Shown: positions 1 through 5,303, numbered from the stretch's first letter. The stretch is 6,635 nucleotides of DNA from Candidatus Vogelbacteria bacterium (GCA_903825615.1 CAIKBK010000016.1:1-6635), one strand, 5' to 3'. The notes: generated by a model not told the origin, from the letters alone. A program made the numbers and translations.

Positions 1-1250
1 ATATGTCCCCCGAGGAACAAGCTAATGAGGTCACTCGAGTAAAATATTACCTCAACGGCCTTATCGATAAACCGATCTGTGCCAGGCAGGATCAAACCAT
101 CGCTCAAATTATAGAAGACCGGGAGAAAAAAGAATATCCCTTTGAGACTTTTCCAGTATTAGATAACAAGGGTAAGATTGTTGGGATATTGAGCCGAACC
201 GATTTTGATTTCTGCGAAGATAGATCTCTCCTTGCCAAAGAGGTAATGACAAAAAAAATAATCACTGCCCCGCAAAAAACTAGTCTCAGAGAAGCCTACA
301 AGATTATGGTAGAAACTAAGAAAAAAGTCCTACCCTTAGTTGACAAAAATGGGAAAATTGCCGGCCTATACGTCTTCAAGGATGTCCAAAGGGTTATGGC
401 CAAAAATCCAGATGGCTACAATCTTGATAAGGATGGGCAGTTGGTTGTTGGCGCAGCCATTGGAGTAAATGATGACGATCGTCTTGATTTGTTAATAAAA
501 AAGAGAGTTGACGTCATCGTTATTGATACTGCTCATGCCGACACTAAAATAATAATTGAGACTCTCAAGAAAATTAAGAAAAAATATAAAGTTGATGTTG
601 TTGTTGGCAACATCTCTGAACCAGAATCAGCCGAGCGCTTAATTAAAGCTGGCGCCGATGGAATAAAAATCGGACAAGGTCCAGGCTCTATTTGCACCAC
701 GAGAATAATCGCCGGTATTGGTTCACCTCAAGTCAGTGCGGTCTATCAGTGTTCGCAAATTGCTAATAAATATAATGTTCCCGTCTGTGCCGATGGTGGT
801 CTAAAATATTCTGGTGATATCCCTATCGCTATCGGAGCTGGCGCTTCCTCTGTAATGATGGGCGGGATGCTATCGGGGACAAAAGAGTCTCCAGGCGATA
901 TTATCTTCAAAGATGGTCGCCAGTGGAAGGTTTACCGAGGAATGGGCTCCATCAGCGCGATGGAGGCAAACAAGGGATCCCGTGAAAGATATGGGCAAGT
1001 CACTACTGGCAAGAAAGAATTGATTGCCGAAGGTATCGAGGGGCTCAAGCCCTATAAAGGAGAGTTAGCTGAAGTAATGTTCCAATACATTGGTGGATTA
1101 AAGCGAGGCATGGGTTATGTCGGAGCTAAAAATATTCAAGAGCTCCAGACCAAAGCGAACTTTATCAGAATCAGCGAAGCCGGCAAAGCCGAGTCCCATC
1201 CTCACGACGTCATAATCACCAAAGAACCACCAAATTATAGTGCTGGATAA
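1..1250 (+). CDS. guaB: IMP dehydrogenase, 5'-truncated by the window edge
   Basis: IMP dehydrogenase oxidises IMP to XMP with NAD+, the first committed step of guanine nucleotide synthesis in the cytoplasm. The gene enters from outside: the first visible Met (base 3) is the internal Met of the family motif NMSxEEQA, so roughly 73 N-terminal residues are missing compared with E. coli GuaB. Counting from that Met, two CBS domains lie at about 20-135. The NAD-site Asp is D175 in VIDTAHAD. The catalytic loop GPGSICTTR holds Cys231. ADGG at 263-266 belongs to the IMP phosphate site. The mobile flap YRGMGS...SRERY carries the catalytic Arg-Tyr pair R329/Y330. The C-terminus ESHPHDVIITKE...NY is typical and complete. 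CBS domains plus the RY flap exclude GMP reductase. Two local oddities are AHADT where AHGHS is usual and GQGPGS where GIGPGS is usual. It converges on arsM, with the R1 hairpin between. Confidence 0.97.
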   Translation, partial: MSPEEQANEVTRVKYYLNGLIDKPICARQDQTIAQIIEDREKKEYPFETFPVLDNKGKIVGILSRTDFDFCEDRSLLAKEVMTKKIITAPQKTSLREAYKIMVETKKKVLPLVDKNGKIAGLYVFKDVQRVMAKNPDGYNLDKDGQLVVGAAIGVNDDDRLDLLIKKRVDVIVIDTAHADTKIIIETLKKIKKKYKVDVVVGNISEPESAERLIKAGADGIKIGQGPGSICTTRIIAGIGSPQVSAVYQCSQIANKYNVPVCADGGLKYSGDIPIAIGAGASSVMMGGMLSGTKESPGDIIFKDGRQWKVYRGMGSISAMEANKGSRERYGQVTTGKKELIAEGIEGLKPYKGELAEVMFQYIGGLKRGMGYVGAKNIQELQTKANFIRISEAGKAESHPHDVIITKEPPNYSAG

Positions 1251-1306
1251 TTAACTGAACATTAGGTCTGTTGACTTCAGTGTCTTCCTCGTCTAAACTC
1301 GTCGAT

Positions 1307-1396
1307 CTCCGCGGGTAATATGAATTGCCCACGTTTGCCTCGAAGAAAATAAAAACTCCCCTATCTTGGGCGTCCTTATTTTACTTCTCGGCTCCG
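1307..1396. repeat. R1, short copy of a 90/129-bp direct repeat
   Basis: R1 fills most of the guaB-arsM intergenic space. It begins CTCCGCGGGTA and ends TTACTTCTCGGCTCCG, and matches R2 (2933-3061) in the same orientation along its whole length. The strongest blocks are TCGAAGAAAATAAAAAC and GGGCGTCCTTATTTTACTTC. R2 differs chiefly by 43 extra bases in the middle. The outer edges CTCCGCGGG and GGCTCCG resemble the antisense of a tRNA 3' end; in R2 that edge really is the end of tRNA-Asn. Either R1 is a distant duplicate of the tRNA-Asn 3' flank, or R1 and R2 are the ends of an inserted segment. Confidence 0.8.
1342..1387. terminator. Bidirectional terminator-like hairpin between guaB and arsM
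   Basis: GAAGAAAATAAAAAC (1342-1356) pairs imperfectly with GTCCTTATTTTACTTC (1372-1387). An inner CCC/GGG stem lies at 1359-1370. An A-rich 5' arm and T-rich 3' arm on either strand fit a two-way intrinsic terminator for the convergent guaB (+) and arsM (-) transcripts. The G+C core is short, so efficiency is uncertain. Confidence 0.45.
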
Positions 1397-1417
1397 ATGG
1401 ATAGAGGAAGTTAGAAC
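1390..1417 (-). repeat. tRNA-tail-like tag downstream of arsM
   Basis: This 28-bp segment matches 2253-2280 at 23 of 28 positions. Both begin GGCTCCG and end TAGAAC on the plus strand, and both lie at the 3' end of a methyltransferase gene. On the minus strand it reads like a T-loop followed by an acceptor end (GGTTCTAA...CGGAGCC), but the stems do not pair, so it is not a tRNA. Confidence 0.5.
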
Positions 1418-1425
1418 CTGTTTAA

Positions 1426-2175
1426 CTATTTTTTAGCCTCAATCTTTAAACTCTCGAGAGGTATACCTTGATATTGTCTTTTGCTTATCTCTTTGTCTTC
1501 TCCTAGAACCTTAACAGTAAAACCCGCTGATTCAATTATTTTAATATAATCATCTTTTAACAAAGCACCACCAACACAACCAGCGATCAACTCTTCATCA
1601 CTCCGTTGCTCTTTGGTCAGATCTTCAAGTAGAACAATATCTGATAGATACATTCGGCCACCTTTCTTTAAAACACGATAGGCTTCACCAAAAACCCGGC
1701 CTTTATTTGGCGCGAGATTAACAACACAGTTACTGATAACGACATCGATTGAATCGCTATCAATGGGAAGCTTCTCAATATCACCAAGACGAAACTCTAA
1801 ATTTTTATAACCCTGGTCTTTGGCAATGGTCGTCGCTTTCTTTATCATTTCTTCAGTCATATCAATTCCAATTACTCGCCCCGAGTCACCAACCTTTTGA
1901 GCCGCTAACAAACAATCTAATCCAGCCCCTGAACCCAAATCAAGTACAACATCACCCTCCTTAATATGAGCCAGAGCGACAGGGTTGCCACAGCCTAGGC
2001 CAAGGTTAGCTACCCCGACAGTTTTTAATTCGGTATCAGAGTAACCAATATTTTTGGCAATTTCTTCGTTTATAATTTTATTCTTGCAACTACAGCAACT
2101 TTGACAGCCCCCATTATTGACGGTCTTAGCATAAAAGTCCTTAACAATTTTTTTAACGTTATTATCTTCATTCAT
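1426..2175 (-). CDS. arsM: Arsenite S-adenosylmethionine methyltransferase
   Basis: ArsM adds methyl groups from SAM to As(III), giving methylated and partly volatile arsenicals. The 249 residues cover the whole family: helix NVKKIVKDFYAKTV, then LGLGCGNPVALA, SAM motif VVLDLGSGAGLDCLLAA (77-92), IGIDMTEEMI (102-111), DVVISNCVVNL (144-154), KKGGRMYLSDIVL, and ELIAGCVGGAL. The three cysteines used for arsenite binding and catalysis in characterised ArsM enzymes are present as C62, C150 and C200. An extra cluster, CQSCCSC at 24-30, lies near the N-terminus. The ATG at 2175 sits 6 bases after a TATACT box. The gene lies 98 bp downstream of the second methyltransferase on the same strand and seems to have its own promoter. 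No ArsR, ArsB or ArsC homologue is visible nearby, so the enzyme stands alone here. Context suggests it was acquired. Confidence 0.93.
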   Translation of the reverse strand: MNEDNNVKKIVKDFYAKTVNNGGCQSCCSCKNKIINEEIAKNIGYSDTELKTVGVANLGLGCGNPVALAHIKEGDVVLDLGSGAGLDCLLAAQKVGDSGRVIGIDMTEEMIKKATTIAKDQGYKNLEFRLGDIEKLPIDSDSIDVVISNCVVNLAPNKGRVFGEAYRVLKKGGRMYLSDIVLLEDLTKEQRSDEELIAGCVGGALLKDDYIKIIESAGFTVKVLGEDKEISKRQYQGIPLESLKIEAKK

Positions 2176-2181
2176 TTCAAG

Positions 2182-2210
2182 AGTATACTCCTCGTTTCGA
2201 ATCCTACCAA
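2182..2210 (-). promoter_or_regulatory. Promoter of arsM (TTGGTA-N17-TATACT)
   Basis: On the minus strand a TTGGTA -35 (2210-2205), a 17-base spacer and a TATACT -10 (2187-2182) are followed by six bases and then the arsM ATG. Transcription would begin at or next to the ATG, so the mRNA should be leaderless. The -10 lies in the perfect palindrome GAGTATACTC (2181-2190), which could also serve as an operator. GAGGAG upstream looks like a Shine-Dalgarno site, but it lies 12 bases from the ATG and would be outside such a transcript. Confidence 0.5.
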
Positions 2211-2252
2211 GGGTAGTCTGAAAACACGTTTAAAAATAACGAGAAAAAATTG

Positions 2253-2280
2253 GGCTCCGTTGGGTGGATGAAGCTAGAAC
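2253..2280 (-). repeat. tRNA-tail-like tag at the end of the second methyltransferase gene
   Basis: Second copy of the tag at 1390-1417, identical at 23 of 28 positions. It includes the last codons and TAG stop of the methyltransferase (TTC TAG) and continues into the intergenic space as CATCCACCCAACGGAGCC, which resembles a tRNA acceptor end. Pairing is too poor for a functional tRNA. Confidence 0.5.
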
Positions 2281-2885
2281 TTTCTTGCTACAACTTGGAT
2301 CCAGTTAGTTTTTCCAGAATTAGCAACTGTTTTCCAAACAATTTCAAGGTCTAGCCCCTTTAAATATCTTTCGATCTCCGGTAAAGTGAAAAAACTAAAA
2401 AAGCGTTCGTAATCATAACCATAATCGTTTTCCCTTTCTATCTTTTCTTCTAGCTTGTCTGATTTAACCTCTTTAACAGCTAAATAAAGCAGTCCCCCGG
2501 GTTTAATTTTATTTTTCAAACTTTTAATTATTTTTTGTATCTTTGCTTTTGGAATATGCAGAAGAACAGCTTGGGCAAAAACAGCATTAAATGCTTTACC
2601 GTAATTGTCTAATTCATAAATATCTACGACGTCAAAATCTATATCCGGTGATTCCCTTTTAGCTATTTCGATCATTTTTTCAGAAAAATCTATCCCCGTA
2701 ATTTTAAAACCTTTGCCCGCAAGGTATCTAGATTTAACTCCCGCCCCACAACCAACATCAAGAATCGTGGACTTCTCGGGCAACATCGAAAGAAACTTGC
2801 CTGTTCCTTCTACCCACCAAGTGTCTTCTTTGTGATCTTTGAACCAATCCTCAGCGATTTTGTTATAAGTTGATTTTAAATCCAT
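2274..2885 (-). CDS. Class I SAM-dependent methyltransferase, substrate unknown
   Basis: A 203-residue Rossmann-fold methyltransferase of the Methyltransf_11/25 type. Motif I is TILDVGCGAGVKSRYLA (about 40-56), motif post-I is ITGIDFSEKMIEIAK (62-76), the acidic motif II region is FDVVDIYEL, motif IV is FNAVFAQAVLLHIPK, and post-motif III is KPGGLLYLAVKE. There is no signal peptide or membrane segment. Such short, single-domain members act on very varied small molecules, so the substrate cannot be named. It shares strand and repeat-bounded block with arsM, which makes a stress-related small-molecule substrate possible but unproven. The ATG at 2885 is preferred because a TATGAT box lies six bases upstream; no Shine-Dalgarno sequence is present at normal spacing. 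The coding sequence looks A/T rich compared with the peptidase gene. Confidence 0.85.
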   Translation of the reverse strand: MDLKSTYNKIAEDWFKDHKEDTWWVEGTGKFLSMLPEKSTILDVGCGAGVKSRYLAGKGFKITGIDFSEKMIEIAKRESPDIDFDVVDIYELDNYGKAFNAVFAQAVLLHIPKAKIQKIIKSLKNKIKPGGLLYLAVKEVKSDKLEEKIERENDYGYDYERFFSFFTLPEIERYLKGLDLEIVWKTVANSGKTNWIQVVARKF

Positions 2886-2891
2886 TTTTAA

Positions 2892-2900
2892 ATCATACCA
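2892..2900 (-). promoter_or_regulatory. Extended -10 promoter of the second methyltransferase
   Basis: The minus strand reads TGGTATGAT, an extended -10 (TGnTATGAT), ending six bases before the ATG at 2885. No convincing -35 is seen, as is usual for extended -10 promoters. Transcription would start at the start codon. Confidence 0.45.
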
Positions 2901-2932
2901 AAAATCTCCCAGCGGTTCTATCTTTTAACTTG

Positions 2933-3061
2933 CTCCGCGGGTATATTCATGCCCGCGTTCACATCGAAGAAAATAAAAACGCACCACAAGAGTACTTCTT
3001 GTTTTATAAATAAAACAAAGTCGCCCCACCTTGGGCGTCCTTATTTTACTTCTTGGCTCCG
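2933..3061. repeat. R2, long copy of the direct repeat, joined to tRNA-Asn
   Basis: R2 begins CTCCGCGGGTA and ends TTATTTTACTTCTTGGCTCCG, the last bases being the acceptor end of tRNA-Asn. It matches R1 in both halves but carries 43 extra bases (2981-3023). These contain two overlapping inverted repeats: ACAAGA/TCTTGT (2986-3002) and TTGTTTTAT/ATAAAACAA (2999-3018). Because they share bases 2999-3002, only one hairpin can form at a time. Confidence 0.8.
3003..3037 (-). terminator. Intrinsic terminator of tRNA-Asn
   Basis: On the minus strand, 16 bases after the encoded CCA, CGCCC (3037-3033) pairs with GGGCG (3026-3022) across a six-base loop. The T-rich run ACTTTGTTTTATTT follows. The stem is short but rich in G+C and properly placed. 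Confidence 0.55.
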
Positions 3062-3129
3062 CGGGTAGGACTCGAACCTACGACCAACCCGTTAACAGCG
3101 GGCCGCTCTACCAACTGAGCTACCGCGGA
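3054..3129 (-). tRNA. tRNA-Asn (anticodon GTT), CCA encoded
   Basis: Read on the minus strand, the acceptor TCCGCGG pairs with CCGCGGA. The D-arm is AGCTCAGTTGGTAGAGC, the anticodon loop CTGTTAA holds GTT, the T-loop is TTCGAGT in a five-pair stem, and discriminator G is followed by encoded CCA. All four arms are sound, so this is the functional copy. Its first ten bases overlap the end of the GIY-YIG ORF, and its 5' half is repeated at 3383-3448. The original promoter now probably lies beyond the GIY-YIG ORF, so expression may depend on transcription through that ORF or on the TATATT just upstream of the gene. Confidence 0.97.
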
Positions 3130-3371
3130 ATATATATTCTTGTTTTCAAAAACTTCCTACCAAAACCTGTCTTAAAATACTTTTCTCTTTTTATTGCTTT
3201 CTCTTTACTCAGGCAAGCCTCATAATAAACCAGGGTTAATGGTCGACGAGGACAAGTGGCCTTAACTAAGCCACTATTGTGCTTCTTTATCCTTTCTTTT
3301 AAATCATCACTCCAACCTATATACAACTTGCCATCTATTCCGCTTTTTAACACATAGGTGTAGAACATCAT
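3120..3371 (-). CDS. Small GIY-YIG nuclease-family protein
   Basis: The 83 residues are nearly all one GIY-YIG domain of the short YhbQ/UPF0213-like type. FYTYVLKS replaces the GIY strand. LYIGW is the YIG motif (Y17-G19). R27 and H31 lie in DDLKERIKKHNSG. KAIKREKYFK carries the likely catalytic Glu63, and GRKFLKTRI ends the domain. Related proteins cut DNA as endonucleases, but for this short group the target is unknown. Both ATGs (3371, 3368) are possible; the first has a GATAAT box six bases upstream. The last two sense codons and the TAG stop (CCG CGG TAG) are the first bases of tRNA-Asn, so the gene borrows its stop from the tRNA. The ORF lies between two copies of the tRNA-Asn 5' half, as expected for a mobile or homing-type gene. 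Confidence 0.85.
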   Translation of the reverse strand: MMFYTYVLKSGIDGKLYIGWSDDLKERIKKHNSGLVKATCPRRPLTLVYYEACLSKEKAIKREKYFKTGFGRKFLKTRIYIPR

Positions 3372-3377
3372 CTTTGT

Positions 3378-3406
3378 ATTATCGCTCTACCCGTCCGCCA
3401 TCGCAA
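3378..3406 (-). promoter_or_regulatory. Promoter of the GIY-YIG gene, partly in the palindrome
   Basis: The minus strand has TTGCGA (3406-3401), a 17-base spacer and GATAAT (3383-3378), then six bases to the ATG at 3371. The -35 lies within the GC-rich palindrome and the spacer covers the tRNA remnant. The inserted palindrome may therefore have created this promoter. Confidence 0.4.
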
Positions 3407-3448
3407 GCCGCTCAGGCGTTGCGGGCGGGCCAACTGAGCTACCGCGGA
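3383..3448 (-). pseudogene. tRNA-Asn 5'-half remnant, interrupted in the D-loop
   Basis: On the minus strand the first 19 bases of tRNA-Asn (acceptor, bases 8-9 and D-arm up to TTGG) are present at 3448-3430. A palindromic insert follows, then GGTAGAGCG (3391-3383), the next tRNA bases. Identity then stops: anticodon arm, T-arm and 3' acceptor are absent. It cannot make a tRNA. A TTGACT-N17-TTAAAA sequence upstream may be the ancestral tRNA promoter. Confidence 0.75.
3390..3429. repeat. REP-like GC-rich palindrome inserted in the tRNA remnant
   Basis: CCCGTCCGC (3390-3398) pairs along all nine bases with GCGGGCGGG (3421-3429), with one G-T pair. The middle contains CGCAAGCCGCTCAGGCG. Its base composition is far from that of the A/T-rich surroundings. 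It separates two adjoining parts of the tRNA-Asn D-loop, with CC on both sides possibly a tiny target duplication. It resembles REP/MITE-type extragenic palindromes; whether other copies exist cannot be seen here. Confidence 0.65.
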
Positions 3449-3455
3449 ATATAAT

Positions 3456-3484
3456 TTTTAAAAGAACCCTCTAATTCTAGTCAA
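3456..3484 (-). promoter_or_regulatory. Probable ancestral tRNA-Asn promoter
   Basis: TTGACT (3484-3479), 17 bases, then TTAAAA (3461-3456), seven bases before the duplicated tRNA 5' end at 3448. The -35 is good and the -10 is poor. If used, the transcript would pass through the remnant and GIY-YIG ORF to reach the intact tRNA. Confidence 0.35.
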
Positions 3485-3538
3485 AAAAACAAAAAAAGGC
3501 AAGAACTCAAAATCTCTCGATTTTAAACCTTTTTCCTG

Positions 3539-3544
3539 TATAAT
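3539..3544 (+). promoter_or_regulatory. -10 box of the M3 peptidase gene
   Basis: A perfect TATAAT ends seven bases before the ATG at 3552. It overlaps an in-frame ATG at 3543, which therefore cannot be the translated start if this promoter is used. No clear -35 is present. The predicted transcript begins at the start codon. Confidence 0.55.
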
Positions 3545-3551
3545 GTCCATT

Positions 3552-5303
3552 ATGAAATGGAATCTAAATCCCCTATTTAAAAGCGACACTGACCCACAAA
3601 TCGGGAAGAGACAGGAGGCTGTTAAGAAAGCTAGTTATTCTTTTATTAACAAGTGGAAGATTCGCAATGATTATCTAAGCGACCCTAAGGTGCTTGCGAT
3701 AGCCCTCAAGGAGTATGAAGCTTGGGCCGCCAATTTTGGCACCAATGACCAAGTTTGTTATTACTTCTGGCTCCGAAGCGAACAAGAAAAGAGTAATCCC
3801 AAAGTTAAAGCCGAACTTAATCAGGCCAAGGACCTCGCGGTGAAGATTGAGAATGAGATTCAATTTTTTACTCTTAACTTAAGCAAGGTCTCCCCAGCGA
3901 CCCAAAAAAAGTTTTTGCAAGCTAAAGTACTTGCCCCTTATCACCGCTTCTTGACTCGCCTTTTTGAATCTGCTCGCTTTGTACGAAGTGATGCCGAAGA
4001 AAAAATCTTGAATCAACTCTCGGACACCAGCTATCGTCGCTGGGTCGACTTGATCGAATCACTCTTGGCCGAAGAGGAACGCGGTGGGCAGAACTTCCCT
4101 ACGCTCTTGGCCGATTGTGCCAACCAAGATAAGAAGAAGCGCGACAAGGCCAGTCAGAATGTTAATGAGATTCTCGCGGCTTGGGCCCCGGTCGCCGAGC
4201 AAGAGTTGAACGCCGTTTTGGAATATAAGAAATCCATTGATCAAATTCGCGAAGCCGAAGAGCCCGAGACCTTGCGCCTTATCAGCGACGACATAGATAA
4301 ACAGTCGGTCGAGGCGATGCTCGCCACAGTCGAAAACAATTTCAAACTGGCCGAACGTTATTATAAGCTCAAGGCCAAATTATTAAAACAAGATAAACTC
4401 ACCTACTTCGAACGAGGCGTACCAATCGGCCAAGTTAAGAAAAAATGGTCTTTCCTTGAAGCCCAAAAATTGGTCAGCCAACAATTAGCTAAACTCGATC
4501 CCGAATTAGGCCAGATTTTTTCTCGTTTTATAAAAAATGGCCAACTTGATGTTCTACCAAAAAAAGGCAAAAGTGATGGCGCCTTCTGCGCTCATTATTC
4601 CTCGACCCTGCCCACTTACATATTACTTAATCACACCGGCGAATGGCGCGATGTGAAGACCCTGGCTCACGAAGTGGGTCATGGGATAAATAATGAGCTA
4701 ACACGTAAAATGAGTCGCCCGATTTATTTTGGCACACCGACTTCGACCGCCGAAGTGGCCAGCACCTTTTTTGAAGATCTCGTTCTTGCCTCTTCGCGCG
4801 AACAATTAGCCGATCAAGAAAAATTAGCGATGATGATGGCCAAACTCGACGACGAAGTCTCTACTATCTTCCGCCAAGTAGCGGCTTACCGCTTCGAGCA
4901 AGAATTGCATCGCGCTTATCGTCAACAAGGTTATTTATCCAAAGAAGTCATTGGCCAACTCTGGCAAAAAGAAATGAAAAAATATTTGGGCTCGGCTATA
5001 AACTTCCCTAAAGGGAGTGAGAATTGGTGGGTCTATTGGAGCCACTTCCGCAATTTCTTCTATGTCTATTCTTACGCCAGCGGTTTGCTTATTGCCAAGT
5101 CGCTCCAAACCAAAGTGCGCGAGAATCCGCAATTTATTCAGAAAGTAAAAAAATTCCTCGGTGCCGGTCTCTCCGCCAGTCCTAAAGAACTTTTCCTCGA
5201 TCTCGGTCTTGATATTAGCCGGCCCGATTTCTGGCAAGCTGGCATCGATCAATTTGCTGAGCTCTTAACTGAGACTGAGACTCTAGCGAAGAAGATAAAA
5301 TAA
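3552..5303 (+). CDS. M3-family zinc oligoendopeptidase (PepF/thimet-like)
   Basis: Cytoplasmic zinc metallopeptidase of the thimet/PepF family, which cuts short peptides during protein turnover. I choose ATG 3552 (MKWNLNPLF, 583 residues) over the in-frame ATG at 3543: MKWNLxPLF is the usual family start and the earlier ATG lies inside the TATAAT box. Numbered from 3552, the mostly helical N-terminal region spans about 1-200. The substrate-cleft segment GAFCAHYSS is at about 343-351. The zinc site HEVGH is H373, E374 and H377, with third ligand E401 in STAEVAS. The C-terminal cleft motif HFRNFFYVYSYASG is at about 498-511. All catalytic residues are present, length is normal, and there is no signal peptide. 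Its base composition looks richer in G+C than the methyltransferase block. The stop is only five bases from the 3' end of the convergent tRNA-Val. Confidence 0.93.
   Translation: MKWNLNPLFKSDTDPQIGKRQEAVKKASYSFINKWKIRNDYLSDPKVLAIALKEYEAWAANFGTNDQVCYYFWLRSEQEKSNPKVKAELNQAKDLAVKIENEIQFFTLNLSKVSPATQKKFLQAKVLAPYHRFLTRLFESARFVRSDAEEKILNQLSDTSYRRWVDLIESLLAEEERGGQNFPTLLADCANQDKKKRDKASQNVNEILAAWAPVAEQELNAVLEYKKSIDQIREAEEPETLRLISDDIDKQSVEAMLATVENNFKLAERYYKLKAKLLKQDKLTYFERGVPIGQVKKKWSFLEAQKLVSQQLAKLDPELGQIFSRFIKNGQLDVLPKKGKSDGAFCAHYSSTLPTYILLNHTGEWRDVKTLAHEVGHGINNELTRKMSRPIYFGTPTSTAEVASTFFEDLVLASSREQLADQEKLAMMMAKLDDEVSTIFRQVAAYRFEQELHRAYRQQGYLSKEVIGQLWQKEMKKYLGSAINFPKGSENWWVYWSHFRNFFYVYSYASGLLIAKSLQTKVRENPQFIQKVKKFLGAGLSASPKELFLDLGLDISRPDFWQAGIDQFAELLTETETLAKKIK

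Larger units (their letters stand above)
1307..3061. mobile_element. Putative tRNA-Asn-associated cassette with arsM and a second methyltransferase
   Basis: Two direct copies of one repeat (R1, R2) enclose exactly the two minus-strand methyltransferase genes. The right copy abuts the 3' end of tRNA-Asn, a common integration position. A copy of the tRNA 3' terminal sequence (GCTCCGCGGGTA, starting at 2932) recurs on the far side of R2, like a short att duplication. The enclosed genes look richer in A/T than the peptidase gene and oppose both flanking protein genes. No integrase or transposase lies inside, so it would have moved in trans or by recombination between repeats. The boundaries are inferred, not demonstrated. 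Confidence 0.4.
3111..3453 (-). mobile_element. GIY-YIG unit inserted at the tRNA-Asn 5' half
   Basis: An exact 24-bp repeat (3111-3134 and 3430-3453), covering the first 18 or so bases of tRNA-Asn plus its upstream AATATA, brackets the GIY-YIG ORF. The outer copy also keeps CGCTCTACC (3383-3391), the next part of the tRNA, on the far side of a palindromic insert. This fits a small element that entered tRNA-Asn near the end of the D-arm and brought a replacement 5' half that keeps the tRNA intact. Confidence 0.5.

Noticed and set aside
3..5. ATG at base 3 as the true start of guaB
   Set aside because: It is the internal Met of the conserved NMSxEEQA motif; the preceding AT fits an Asn codon, so the gene continues upstream.
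1749..1964. Plus-strand ORF of 71 codons inside arsM
   Set aside because: Antisense shadow of a strongly conserved gene; low-complexity protein with no recognisable domain.
2191..2216. A third tRNA fragment on the plus strand (TTCGAATCCTACC resembling a T-arm)
   Set aside because: Thirteen bases of similarity only, the 5' stem partner does not pair, and the segment is better explained as the arsM -35 region.
2966..3052. CRISPR-like repeats
   Set aside because: Only two R copies exist, far apart and with a gene-sized gap; the smaller repeats are inverted, not regularly spaced direct repeats.
3031..3225. Plus-strand ORF of 64 codons over tRNA-Asn and the end of the GIY-YIG gene
   Set aside because: Its GRTRTYDQPVNSGPL stretch is the antisense of the tRNA, a well-known false gene; it has no independent coding support.
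3054..3448. Group I intron in tRNA-Asn carrying a GIY-YIG homing endonuclease
   Set aside because: The tRNA at 3054-3129 is uninterrupted, the repeat copies the 5' half rather than splitting it, and the spacer is too short for an intron core besides the ORF.
3543..3551. Upstream ATG for the M3 peptidase (adds Met-Ser-Ile)
   Set aside because: The codon overlaps the TATAAT box, and the family normally begins MKWNLxPLF at 3552.
3675..5252. Three minus-strand ORFs (3675-3863, 4059-4244, 4935-5252)
   Set aside because: All lie antisense within the M3 peptidase, whose full motif set supports the plus strand.
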